64,000 nucleotides of DNA from Tetragonia tetragonoides (lineage: Eukaryota; Streptophyta; Magnoliopsida; Caryophyllales; Aizoaceae): positions 30,734,501-30,798,500 of the forward strand of contig CM076148.1 of the NCBI GenBank assembly GCA_038025085.1, read 5' to 3'. This document shows, piece after piece, positions 10,453-22,030 of the stretch; position 1 is the first letter of the stretch, and every line of letters starts with the position of its first letter. Under the pieces are notes generated by a model. It did not search any database and was not told the DNA's origin. It saw only the letters and a program-made list of their open reading frames with translations. The position numbers and the translations under genes are program-made.

Positions 10453-13143
10453 CTAAAGCGGCTTTTGATGTTCAAATAACCTTATTGTGTTGAGCACATT
10501 TTCTCGTTCTTTGTTGAGATCACTGAGCACCACTGTAGTGCAGATGCGAGATCTCAAGTAACGTCTCAAGTTAGCCTTCATAGAATGGAAAGCAAAAATG
10601 TTAATACTTGCACCTGATTTTTGTATTTTGAAAAACAGTATGTAAAATAAAAGAGAATATACATACCTTCTGAAGTTCTGGTTCATTAAATATCTCACCC
10701 TTGAAGTGCTCAATGTGTGACATCATGAAAACACCACAATCAAGATCGTAGTTTTTAGTCTGCCAATTGAATTTGATGTTCTGGGTCTTGTAGGTGCTAA
10801 TCTCATTTGCCAATAGGTGCTAATCTCATTTGCCAATGGGTGCCTCCCTTCTAACCATTTGCCAGTGGGTTGAATCTTTCCGATAACCAATCCATCATTG
10901 TTAGTGGAATTATCTCTGTTTTCATTGATAACAGACCTGCAAACCCTATTTTTTTGACAGATTGAATCTGTTCCATACTCAACAATTTCATCACATGTAT
11001 AAGCTTGTTAGGCCTACACTAAGTTCTCATGCCTTTCTTTTTTTTTCTTCTTATCATCCTCCTCATTGTCCTCACTTTCATAATCTTCATCTTCACTCTC
11101 TGCTTTTCTTTTTGCCAATGTCTTTGGCTGTTTCTTTGTCAGATTCTGTAGCAAGAGGTTGTGCTTTTGCTAGATGTGCTACTTTCTTTTCTGCAGCTAC
11201 AACAACAATCGATTTATTTTGTGGAGCTGCCTTTTTTGATGCAGGCACTCCTTTCTTAGGCTTTGAAACAGCTACTTGTTTCTTAGTAGATGCCGAAACA
11301 GATGGCTTCGAAACAAGTACCGGTGCTACCTTTTTTGTTTCCTTTGAAAGAGGTACTGTTGTAGGCTCTGCCTTCTTTGCTGGGGGTTTTATTTTTACTG
11401 ACACCACAACAGACATAGCAAAACATTAGTACTAGAGTACAATTAGAGACACCAATCACAAATAATAACAACTAATTGACCAAATATACAGAACAGTTTA
11501 CATAACAAAATACTATCACCACATTCCAAGATACTGACACCAGAAGTACTAATACTGATACTAGACCACTTTTTAGAAATTATTTAGGTCATTTTAGTAA
11601 AATACTTAGACAAACTGTCACCTACAGTAAGTACAAATGCTATCACCACATTGAAATATAATGACACCAGAACACAAAATGCTAAAACTGGATCATTTCT
11701 ATTTTTAGAAACATTTTCAAGTGAAACCACAACAAACATAGCAAAACATGCTACAGATTCAAAATGAATAGTACTAGAAGTACAAATAGAGATACCAATA
11801 AAAAATAACAACAACTAAATGAGCAAATATACTGAACAATTTACATAACAAAATATTATCACCACATTCCAAGATACAGACACCAGAAGTACTAATACTG
11901 ATACTAGACCACTTTTTAGAAATTATTTAGGTCATTTCAGTAAAATACTTAGACAAACTGTCACCTACAGTAAGTACAAATGCTATCACCACATTGAAAT
12001 ATAATGACACCAGAACACAAAATGCTAACACTGGATCATTTCTATTTTTAGAAACATTTTCAAGTGACACCATAACAGACATAGCAAAACATGCTACCAT
12101 ATTCAAAATAAATAGTACTAGAAGTACAAATAGAGACACCAATCACAAATAACAACAGCTAAATGAGCAAATATACAGAACAATTTACATAACAAACTAA
12201 TATCACCACATTCCAAGATACTGACACCAGAAGTACTAATACTGATACTAGGCCACATTTTAGAAATTATTTAGGTCAGTTCAATAAAATCTTTAGACAA
12301 ACTGTCATCTATATAGTAAGTACAAATGCTAGCACCACATTGAAATATAATGACACCAGAACACAAATTGCTAACATTGGATTAGAAACATTTTCAAGTG
12401 ACACCACAACAGACATAGCAAAACATGCTACCAGATTCAAAATAAATAGTACTAGAAGTACAAATAGAGACACCAATCACAAATAACAACAACTAAATGA
12501 GCAAATATACAGAACAATTTACATAACAAAATAATATCACCACATTCCAAGATACTGACACCAGAAGTACTAATACTGATACTAGGCCACATTTTAGAAA
12601 AGTAAGTACAAATACTAGCACCACATTGAAATATAATGACAACGGAACACAAATTGCTAACACTGGATCATTTCTATCTTTAGAAACATTTTCAAGTGAA
12701 AACATGCCAACAGTAGAGACACCAATCACAAATAACAACAACTAATTAAGCAAATACTATCACCACATTTTGAATTAACAACATAATTTTTACAGAAATT
12801 TCATATTAACAGTAGCAGAACTACAAATAGATATGCATGACGGTGAAACAAGTTATTTTACTTACCAGTTGGTCGTTTTTTTGGAGTACTTTTTGGTTCT
12901 TTATCTAATTCATCATCTGAAATAAATGACAGTAGAATTACAAATACAACCAATAGATAACACCAGAAATTAAAACATTACAACTCTCTTTGAAAAGAAT
13001 TAGACATAGAAGCGTAAGATTCAGACTAAAAACTTGATTTTAGTGTGTAAAATACCAAATTGTAAACAATAAAGTCATGAAATTCAAAAATTAGGTCATA
13101 AAAATACCTTTTCCTTTTTTTTTGCGACTTGTTTGAACGCCAT
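10453..13143 (-). pseudogene. ULP1-like (C48) cysteine protease gene within MULE-1, broken
   Basis: The recognisable core is YDLDCGVFMMSHIEHF (about 10758-10711), the region around the nucleophilic Cys of ULP1/SUMO-type proteases, followed by a C-terminal helix region (VLSDLNKERENVLN, about 10550-10480) and a stop at 10453. Upstream parts are a Lys/Ala/Ser/Pro-rich exon (about 11406-11080, then acidic residues), a small exon with DELDKEPKSTPKKRPT (12916-12866) and a likely start MAFKQVAKKK (13143). A 23-bp tandem duplication (10794-10839) breaks the frame just before the core, and the proposed first two exons do not match in phase. The His and Asp/Gln of the catalytic set are not recognisable. 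ULP1 enzymes process or remove SUMO; in Kaonashi MULEs such genes travel with the transposon. The family is well supported, the exon structure less so. Confidence 0.65.
11395..12760 (-). repeat. ~340-bp tandem repeat, about four units, in the ULP1-like gene
   Basis: The word CCACATTCCAAGATA recurs at 11519, 11862, 12206 and 12540, giving periods near 343, 344 and 334. Each unit also carries a copy of the sequence at the 3' splice-site side of the Lys/Ala-rich exon (GACACCACAACAGACATAGC on the plus strand). The array probably grew inside the intron of the captured gene. Confidence 0.8.
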
Positions 13144-13181
13144 AATCCACAATGAGTGATAGATTTTCTGTGTTTTTGCTT

Positions 13182-13187
<6 letters not shown>

Positions 13188-13248
<61 letters not shown>
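13188..13248. repeat. (GA)n microsatellite
   Basis: About 30 uninterrupted AG units directly upstream of the proposed ULP1-like start codon, so probably in its leader. Confidence 0.95.
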
Positions 13249-13251
<3 letters not shown>

Positions 13252-13376
13252 GCGATGATGAGAGCGCGAGAGCAGTTGAGAACGAAAGAGAGAGAGTGTG
13301 TGTGTGTGTGAGAGAGTGAGAATCGTTATTTTGTTTTTGTTTTATTTTTCGAAAAAGAAACGCGTGTCGCGCGTGC

Positions 13377-13412
13377 GGTCAAATAACCCGCCCAATACAA
13401 TAGGGCGGCCTA
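13377..13412 (-). repeat. Right terminal inverted repeat of MULE-1
   Basis: Reverse complement partner of 6107-6142, with the shared GGCCGCCCT core. Confidence 0.65.
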
Positions 13413-13559
13413 CCATAAGCCTTAGTGTAATTGGAGTGTTAAGTAGGTTGGTTTAGTTGGATATTCTTAATACAGTTGACTGAGTTATTAAAAAATGATG
13501 AAGTGATGAAGAGTTATGTGTGTAAGCTTCTAGGCAAGCTTAATCACGAGGTGGCTACC

Positions 13560-13884
13560 CGACCGGGCTTGGGGTTCTGAAGTACGAAAGTACATGGGAT
13601 GCGCCGGGAGCGGGAGTTGCTAAGTTGAACGTTGATGCAAGGAGTGTTGATGATTTTGGATCGTCTGTGGCATTATCTGTCGAGATGAGTCTGCATTTCC
13701 CTTGGCAGCAGTTACAATGAATTTTTTCGTGACATGGGAGGTTGAGATCGTGGAAGCGAAGGCCGTGGTGTTGGGTCTTCAGCTCGCCCACACCTACGGG
13801 TTTGAGAATATCATAGTGGACATGGATAATCTTGTTGTCTTTAATGCTTTGTCTAAGTTTGATAGGAGTCCTAGTTGTTTTTAG
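13560..13884 (+). pseudogene. RNase H-like (RVT_3) domain fragment of a LINE-type element
   Basis: Read across a frameshift near 13690, the plus strand resembles the plant RNase H-like domain found at the C-terminus of LINE polyproteins and related host genes: PGAGVAKLNVDA, then VEIVEAKAVVLGLQLAHTYGFENIIVDMDN. The Asp of LNVDA and the Glu of VEAKA correspond to catalytic acidic positions of this fold. It is an isolated fragment with no reverse transcriptase beside it, lying just outside the right end of MULE-1. Confidence 0.65.
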
Positions 13885-15619
13885 TTTAATTGTCGAAGAT
13901 GCGTGTGATCAAGTAGTTAATTGTCTCCATGATGTGCTGATGTGGTCTTTTGTTAAGCATTGTGGTAATAGCGTACCCATAAGTTAGCATATGTGCAATC
14001 ATAGAAGTTAGGGTGTCGCTTTTGGGAGCGTCGTTCTATACCAATGTTGATGTAGCTCTGTAGTCTGATTCGGTGAAATTATTGGAGAATAAATGACCTC
14101 ATCAGTCTTTCCCTAAAAACAAGTGATGAAATGGTTTAGTGAGGAGGGATGGAAGGTAGTATAGTAAAACAATTGGCCAAAATTTGCCATTTTAAAAAAG
14201 TTGAAAATTAAATGGGAACGAACTTAAAAAAAAGCGTAAAGATGAATATGAAATAGAGGGAGTATTTATGTTCTCCTATCACTTAATTATCCGCACTTGA
14301 TGTCCTTCCACTACTTGGTTTTTTTCACCTGCAAAAACTAAACTGCTCTGAACTAAATTGATTTTGTTTTTGATTTGACCTTTAACCATTTAAAACTCGT
14401 TCAAATATATTAAATATTATACTTATTTGAAAGTATACATTGAGATCTGTCCAGTGATATATATGTGTCGTCATGAATTAATTTTGTATTGAAAAATAAT
14501 CTAAGTGATAAGTTATATGAATTGAACTCAACTGAACTAAATTTAACTAAAATTAAACTGACGAGAACTGAGCATTATTCTCATTGATTCAATAAGGTTA
14601 TGTCACTGCTTTCACTAATTTAGTAAGGTATTGCCACTGATTCGATAAAGATCCCTATTGATTCGGTATAGATCCCTACTGATTCGATAAGATCGTATCA
14701 CTTATTTCCACTAATTCAGTAAAATTTAAGAGGTGAAATAAAATACTTCCATAATTCAATTCGAGCCTTTAATTTCAAAGATTCCGTAGTATTGTTAGTT
14801 AAAATTTTCAGCGCTTGAACGTTACCCTCGAAAGTACATACACTTTTTTTTTTTTTGCTAAGCCGAAAGTATATACACTTGAAATGGTTAAGACTGGGTT
14901 TTCGAAGTAAATTACCAAAATACTGATCGAACTTTGTCCAGCCGCACATACACCTGTAAGAAATTAATATAGGTTGGTGTAGTGGTTTGAACTTTGGTTT
15001 TCTTACCCAGTAATACCTACAATCAATATTCAAATCCTACTAGGGGTATTTGATATCTTTCCCCTAATTCCCCCTTCCCTAAAGGCCTGCCCAATAAACT
15101 CCAAAAAAAAAAAAAAAAAAACATACGCCTGTAAGAATTTGCGTAAATTTTTGGTCCCCGGACGTCAACTTTTTATCAAAACTTATATATATTCTCGATT
15201 TGAGTATCTTCTAAAAGGTAAAGACAGAAATAAACTCACTCTTTTGGAGCCAAATCAAACCGATCACGTGTTTCTACAGAGATGGAAAGCAATCCTGTTT
15301 TTGGCGGTTTACTTGAACAACTTGTAAAGTGCATGCATAACAGCATAAGACCAAACCCATCTCACAAAATCACAATCCTGATCTTTTACTATATTTGCAC
15401 TTTTGAATTTCTCTCTTTATATCTTTGTGAATCACATAAAAATTACACCTTTTTCTACCAAAAAGCCATTATACACCACTATTAATTCTCTTTTTCCCAT
15501 AACTCAACTTTATTCCATTTTGCTAAATGAGTTTCATTTGCTAATAAACCCAGAAAAACCATACTTGCAATTTTCTCTCTCTTATTAGCTTCAGTATTGT
15601 AGATTGTGATTCCATTTCC
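13885..15619. other. Intergenic region upstream of ent-kaurene oxidase
   Basis: No gene is supported. Near 14255 there is a Stowaway-like end (AGAGGGAGTA) without a visible partner. Around 14582-14720 a short word close to CTGATTCGATAAGATC recurs four to five times. A poly(A) run lies at about 15103-15121. The last 300 bases before 15620 should contain the oxidase promoter and leader; I could not fix a TATA box or transcription start. Confidence 0.4.
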
Positions 15620-16042
15620 ATGGAGACCATTGGTATGGTTTTTGAGACCATCATGGCAACTAACCCTTTTGCTACCACCATTGTTTTGGTAGCTATCTCA
15701 TCCTTGTTATTGTTGTTCTTGTTAGGAGGCTCTTCTATGTTTATTAATAAGCAAAGGAGATTTACTGTATCTTGTGAGCTACCTTCTGTGCCCAGTAAGT
15801 TTTTTATTTTATTTCTCTTTTTTATTTTAAATAATTAATTTATGACATGGTTGAGATCTCAGAAAATATTGTTATGAAATTGCTGGAACATCTTGTAAAA
15901 GAAAATAAAAAATAAAACAAAAGTTGCTGGAACATTTGGATGTTACTAGTCATTGCTTTTTTGTTAACTAGTGAAACACCCCCTGAATATGATTTTTGGT
16001 TTGATGATTCTTTTATTTGTTGGTATTTGTTAATTGAATTTG

Positions 16043-16073
<31 letters not shown>

Positions 16074-19000
16074 GATGCAGAGGTTCCTGGGTTGCCTTTA
16101 CTAGGGAATTTGCTGCAACTGAAAGAGAAGAAACCCTATAAGACATTCACAAATTGGGCGGAGACTTATGGGCCTATATACTCAATTCAGCTTGGTTCTT
16201 CTCATATGATTGTGCTCAATAACTCTGATGTTGTCAAAGAGGTTTTATCTCTGTTACTCCCTGTAGTAAAATAATAATGAGGGCTTCATCATCCTTTTCT
16301 ACTGTTATAAGACTTGTGTCAATTCTGTTTTTCATTCTACTTATAATTTCGCCATACCCCGCTCTTGGCGGGATACGCACTGGGTTGTTGTTGTTGTTGT
16401 TCTATAGTTCCTGACATTTTCAGACTTCGATTTTATGTTAGCTTATGCTTATTAGCAATGTCCAGTTAAGCTCATTGTAATCTGTCAACTATATGAGTTT
16501 CTCAGTATGTTTGACTCTTCACATGTGGTCTAATAGGCTAGAACTTAAGGCCATTAGAGGCTGGTGATGTCCTTTCTCTTCAAAAAATAAAGACAAAATC
16601 TAATTGCATGATTTGTGTCAATGCCTAACACCACAAATAATTGTTGAGTTTCTGGTTACATGCTGAAATCTCTTGTATTAACCAGTTACATGCTGATATG
16701 ATAAGCAGCTTGTCCCTAACAAGTAACAAGAGACTTCCTATAAACACCGGCATATTTGGTGATTGAAAATGCAAAGTACTCCCTATCATTTTAATTGGGG
16801 GCCTCAATTCTACAGAACTTTGTGCATCTACTGAAAGCTGTGAGTTTTAGGACAGAATTACTTTACAGAAAATATAAGCCCATCACAACCTCTCCCCAGC
16901 ACAAAATGCATATCAAGTTTTTCCTTGTTTTACTGAAGACATATATAAGATTGATAAAATCTGATGACTTCTTTTCTGAAAAATCTCCCTTGTTCTGCAG
17001 GCGATGGTTACCCGTTTCTCATCAATCTCAACGAGAAAACTGTCGAATGCACTAACAATTCTTACCTCTGATAAATGCATGGTTGCTACTAGTGACTATA
17101 ATGAATTCCACAAGACAGTAAAGAGATATATACTCACATACCTATTAGGCTCAAATGCTCAGGTTTGTGATACTAACTTAACCTCAATCTAGTAGATGTG
17201 ATATTCAATTCTTATTCAACATTATTCTCCTTGCCAAAATGTAGAAGCGGAACCGATCCATTAGAGACACCATGTTGGAAAATGTAGTACATCGCTTCAA
17301 CACCAATGTGAAGAGCAGCCCCCTTCAAGCTGTAAACTTCAGGGAGATATTTGAATCTGAACTTTTCGGATTGGCTTTAAAACAAGTAAATTTTCTTATC
17401 TTTATGCCGATAGGACCTGATCTTGACTCGAGCAAAATTTGATATAGAACTGGCAAATGTTGACTGAGTGAAACTACATGCACAGGCTGTTGGGCGAGAT
17501 ATTCAATCTCTATATGTTGAAGAACTTGGTGAGACTTTATCAAGAAAAGAAATATTTCATGTTTTGGTTCTAGATATGATGGAGGGTGCAATTGAAGTGG
17601 ACTGGAGAGATTTCTTCCCGTATCTCAAATGGGTTCCTAATAAGGTAGAAAAGAATATTAGAAACTTGGATTTCCGTAGACAAGCAGTTATGAAGGCACT
17701 GATTAAAGAGCACAAACGGCAAGTTGAGGCTGGAGAGGTATTCCTCAGTGTCTCGGTCTATTCCTTCCTGAATGTGATACATTATGTATTTTTCTGTTCG
17801 CTTTGCCACCATTGATTAACCAAGTCATTTAACCAGACTAGAATTTCGCCGCAGGGAATGTCTTCTTATCTCGACTTCTTGCTGTCAGAAGCAAATACAT
17901 TGTCTGAGTCCCAATTAGCTATGCTGCTCTGGGAGCCAATCATTGAGTCCTCTGACACCACTTTAATCACAACAGAATGGGCCATTTTTGAGCTTGCCAA
18001 GGATCCTAACCGCCAGGTTGATCGATTTGCTAACTCTTTTTCCCCAATGTTTTCTGTCTTGTCAGTCTACTACTCTACTCAATGTAAACCATTATGCTAA
18101 ACTGTTTTGGTTGTGTCAAGCAGGATCGACTTTATCGAGAGATTCAGACTGTTTGTGGTTCTGGTAGGCTTACTGAAGACCACTTGCCTCAGCTTCCTTA
18201 TCTGTCGGCTATTTTTCATGAAACTTTGAGGAAGCACAGTCCAGTCCCAATGGTTCCAATAAGATATGTGCATGAAGATACCCAGATAGGAGGCTACCAC
18301 ATTCCGACAGGAAGCGAGGTGGGTTTCTTTCTTTTTCCCTTTCTCACTTCTATTTCCTCATTTTTTTTTTTTTTGAAAAGAATTAGGTCTGCTTCTTTTA
18401 TTCTTGCACTTGGGATATAATCTTTTCAGATCAAGTAGATACATAGGTCATGCCTGCACAAACCCACAACCACACAATTCCACAGCACTCAACTAACCTA
18501 TTGCTTAGTTCTATTTATTGACTAATTGCAGTCCCCTACCAATAAACTAGGAGTATAACATCTTCCTGTCTAAAATTATCTAATCCTAAAATTCTAACAG
18601 ACACACTAAACTGCACTTCACTGATATTCTGTAGCAAATATCCTACAGTTTCTCTCTTTCCATACCTCACAGACTCATATGATGTATACTGTATATTGTA
18701 GCCACCTGGGCTACTCTTCTGATATTCTTCTGCCATTGCTTCCCCGTAATCGTTTTACTGAACCATCTCAGTTCAAAGCTTAGATTCTAAGGTCTTCGGT
18801 TGATACCAACCGAACAAAGTATATGCTGCCAGATATGATGACACAGGGCACTGGAAAAACAGATGTCCAATTACCTCAGCTGCTGTTTTGCAATTACATA
18901 CACACTCCGACCTATTAACCAATTGAATCCCTTTTGCACAAAGATTACCAACTTTGGCTATGAACTTTGGCTATGAGAGTCATGAGGAGCCAAGCAAGTA

Positions 19001-19778
19001 ATTAGCTTATGTCTAGGCAGCGTGATGCCATATGTATTATATCAACTCTACCACCTCTGCCTACTGAATGTTCCCCGAGCCCCTCATTGTTGTATAAGCT
19101 GTTGAGTTTTACTTAACGTTACCTGTATTTGCATCTAATTCATCGTTGTTAAAAATAAGTTTTCTTCCACCCCTAGGGATCACTTTGCTTGCAGCAAATT
19201 TCCCAATGATTACCCCTTTTCAGCTAATAGTGTTGCACCAATGAGAACAACACAGAATCTTGCTTCTTTTCAATTTTAAACGCATTGATTTATTTCAGTT
19301 AAGCACTTTTTTCACATCAAAATCACCTTCCTGCTCATAAAAGTGATTTTCCTTCCTCCATGGGCAATGCCCGAAGAAGAAAGTTCATAACATATCTTTT
19401 GTGAATCCACTTCAGATGAACAGTCATCATTGACCCCTCTGATTATAAACTGTTGCTTTGCAGATCATAATAAACCTTTACGGATGCAACAGAGATAAAA
19501 TACAATGGGAAAACGCTGAAGATTGGATTCCTGAGAGATTTCTAGATGATAAATACAACGCACATGATCTATACAAGACAATGGCCTTTGGTGCAGGGAA
19601 AAGGGTCTGTGCTGGTGCTCTTCAGGCGATGTTAATTTCGTGTACATCAATTGGTAGACTGGTGCAAGAATTCGAGTGGACGGTGCAACCTGGGGAGGAA
19701 GAGGATATAGATACTGTCGGTCTCACCACTCATAAACTTCATCCTCTACATGCAATCTTAAAACCAAGAAACAGTTAG
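15620..19778 (+). CDS. KO: ent-Kaurene oxidase, cytochrome P450 family CYP701A
   Basis: Eight exons: 15620-15794, 16081-16241, 17001-17162, 17245-17385, 17486-17737, 17855-18016, 18124-18318 and 19464-19778. All have GT-AG junctions and together make one 520-residue frame, close to the ~510 aa usual for the family. The enzyme oxidises ent-kaurene in three steps to ent-kaurenoic acid in gibberellin synthesis, in plant cells at the plastid envelope/ER. Visible parts: membrane anchor at about residues 17-37; proline-rich hinge ([18 protein letters not shown]); I-helix ESSDTT (328-333); ExxR motif ETLR (384-387); PERF (439-442); haem-binding [10 protein letters not shown] (458-467) with ligand Cys465. 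Segments such as [18 protein letters not shown] and MMEGAI(E)[12 protein letters not shown] are strongly typical of CYP701A. Introns 2 and 7 carry SINE and LINE pieces. Pro325 in the I-helix region is unusual. A broken copy of exon 7 lies at 38441-38477/55664-55995. Confidence 0.95.
16341..16401 (+). mobile_element. 3' end of an Au-type SINE in intron 2 of ent-kaurene oxidase
   Basis: The sequence GGCGGGATACGCACTGGG followed by (TTG)n is the characteristic 3' end of plant Au SINEs. The tRNA-like head with A and B boxes is not seen upstream, so this is a 5'-truncated copy. Confidence 0.6.
18361..19045 (-). mobile_element. 5'-truncated LINE in intron 7 of ent-kaurene oxidase (antisense)
   Basis: On the minus strand the region encodes broken remains of the C-terminal zf-RVT part of plant LINEs (LPRHKLI near 19020, then [10 protein letters not shown] near 18650). 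It ends in a poly(A) tail, seen on the plus strand as poly(T) at 18361-18374, immediately inside the intron donor region. The tail also occurs in the exon-7 relic at 55740-55800, so the insertion is older than that duplication. The 5' limit is approximate. Confidence 0.65.
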
Positions 19779-20170
19779 TTTCGTCATGTAAGAATAATCC
19801 TGTCATGAGACAAGACACATTCTATCATGCCACATCTATAATATAACTGTGTCTCCCTTGTCTTCCCCTTTCCATGTGCCTGATATTCCATCTATACTCT
19901 TAGCTGAATTGTATATGTTAAACTTAAGTAAACTAGTTCAAGAAATATAACAAATTAGTTTTTCTATTTTATTCGAATTCACTTTTAAAAACCTAAATGT
20001 CACCCTCCGTTCTTTAAAACATATAAACGTCGTCAATGTTTGTTCAAAACTTCTAAATGTTGCCTGATCTTATAGAAACACATTTGTGTTGTGAGGTGTT
20101 CATTTAAAACATCTAATTTATGTGATGAAATTCTAGCAAAAGTATTGTATGAATTTTATTATATTTATTT
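19779..20170. other. Downstream region of ent-kaurene oxidase
   Basis: A+T-rich 3' UTR and spacer. A loose word TTNAAAACNTCTAAATGT recurs about four times between 19985 and 20125. No gene seen. Confidence 0.4.
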
Positions 20171-22030
20171 ATTTATATTGCGGCAAATTAGGTGGTCTTT
20201 ATTCATCCACTAGGGGAAAAATAAACCAATGCAATACAAGACACAGGGGATAGCCTGTGCACAATCACTAACAAACACTCCTAGGGTACCACTACAGACC
20301 TATGTAAGCTAACACAAAATACTATCCAACATGCTATCCTGATATTTGGACAAAAAAACGCACACAAACCATCCACTTAACATTGTAGACCACTTGATTT
20401 TCTTCTCTGTTCAGCCAATAATCTGAGGTTCTCTCTCTCGAAATCTCGTACACAGTTGCAGCCAGGACAGCTCTTCTAAGCTTCTTCTCCGGGAACTGAC
20501 CTTTTGTGAACTTCTTGAACCAGGATAACTCATGCTTCAGCCCCAGTTTCCTCCCTCTGAAAAACGTGTGCAACAAGATTCAGAAGCTTTCTTACAAAGA
20601 CGACACCAATTAACCAAAACCATACCCTTACTACAGTGGCCCGGTCTGTTCTTAGACGCCAGCCATAGAATGAGCATGTGTCTAGGAGAACCGAGGTTAT
20701 TCCACACCACTCCACACCATCTTGCTGCTCAGAATCACCCCTCAGCCAGAGATAAGCTTTGCCAACTAGGAAATTACCACCCTGACACCAAGAGTTCAGC
20801 GTGGTCACAGCTTCAGTATTACCCCCAGCCATCTGTACAAATTCATCTCTTAGTGCCAACAGTTTCTTCCACAGCAGGGAGTCATTTTGCCTCTTTAAAT
20901 CCTCTGCTTGATTTTATCCAGTAATAGCTGGCGCATATGTACAGTCAACCTAGAGGAATAAAGGGCTACCCAAGATACTTAAATGGCAAAGAACCCTCAC
21001 CAATCCATTATCCTCGAGGATCCTCTCCTTGTCTCTACCTCGTACACCCTCAACGTATATGCATGTCTTCTGGGGATTGGCATGTAACCCAGACATCTAG
21101 GAAAAAGATTGAAAACAAGAAGTTACCACCCTCACAGCCTTAGGTCACCCCTAGAAAATAATAGCATATCATCAGCAAAGGCAAGCGATGACTTAGAACA
21201 TTTTGCATGATCTTTATACTGTTCTCTTATCTCGTGCAACATCCTCACCAAGATTTCTACACACAACACAAGAGATAGGGGGACATGGGATCCCCCCCGA
21301 TTGAACCCCTTCTTACCAACAAAATATCCCCTAGGAGACCCCTGGAAGTTAATAGAGTACCAGGGCCTGGACACAAGCACACTTCATAATCCAAGCTACA
21401 TACTGTTGAGGAAACCCAAAATGCCGAAGAGCATGTTCCGAAAAGGACCAATTGACAGAGTCATACGTCCTTTCTTATATCCACTTTAATGATCACCCGA
21501 GGAGAGATATTACTCCTGTTGTAGTGTTTAACCATTTCCTGAGCTAGCAAAATATTCTCAACCATACTCCTGTGTGGAACAAAAGAATTTTGCTCTTGTC
21601 CCACCAGCTTATCCACCACCCTCCTTAATAATGACTTTATATAGGACAAAGCAGCAAGAAATAGGCCGGAAGTCAGGAACAAGAACATCCACCTTCGGTA
21701 TCAAGGAAATCACAGCTGAGTGAACTTGCTTCAACAACTTACTACCAGATCTAAAAAGTCCTTCGATCATAGCCTTACACACATCAACACCAACAATATT
21801 CCACGCTTTCTTGAAGAAACAAGACGAGTACCCATCCATGCCAGGCGCTGTAATGTCCGAGATAGCAAACAAAGCATCCTTCACCTCCTTGCTCCTTATC
21901 ATTCACAACAGCCAGCAACAACTCATGGTCATCAGTCCCCAAGGTAGTCCCCTCTCCAACCAGTCCGGGCCGAAATCATCAACATCCACAGCAGTCCCAA
22001 GCAACTCCTTGTAAAATGAGAAGTATGGTA
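20171..22030 (-). mobile_element. LINE (non-LTR retrotransposon) remnant with broken reverse transcriptase
   Basis: On the minus strand, read from about 22000 to 20180 through many frameshifts, are the reverse transcriptase blocks of a plant L1-type LINE: DALFAISDITAPGMDGYSSCFFK (about 21875), VISLIPKV and FRPISCC (about 21715-21670), QNSFVPHRSMVENILLAQE (about 21590-21530), LAFADDMLLFSRGD (about 21185-21145; FADD in the catalytic position), then downstream blocks (TTLNSWCQGGNFLVGK, 20800; ISRERTSDYW, about 20440). The endonuclease domain is missing. It cannot be active. Confidence 0.8.

Larger units (their letters stand above)
6107..13412 (+). mobile_element. MULE (Mutator-like) element carrying FAR1-type transposase and a ULP1-like gene
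   Basis: The two ends form an imperfect terminal inverted repeat: GAGGCCGCCCTTTGCAATAA at 6107 faces, on the other strand, TAGGCCGCCCTATTGTATTG ending at 13412. Between them lie a broken transposase gene (plus, 6370-9464) and a convergent broken ULP1-type protease gene (minus, 10453-13143), a gene pair known from Kaonashi-type MULEs (KIMULEs) of plants. Arrays of an ACTAACACTG motif and a ~340-bp tandem repeat fill the non-coding parts. No convincing 9-bp target duplication was found, so the outer limits could be off by some bases. Confidence 0.75.

Noticed and set aside
11395..12760. CRISPR-like interpretation of regularly spaced repeats
   Set aside because: Units are ~340 bp without short repeat/unique spacer structure, and the DNA is a plant transposon.
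6098..13425. A 9-bp target-site duplication around MULE-1
   Set aside because: No pair of matching 9-base flanks could be found for any reasonable choice of ends.
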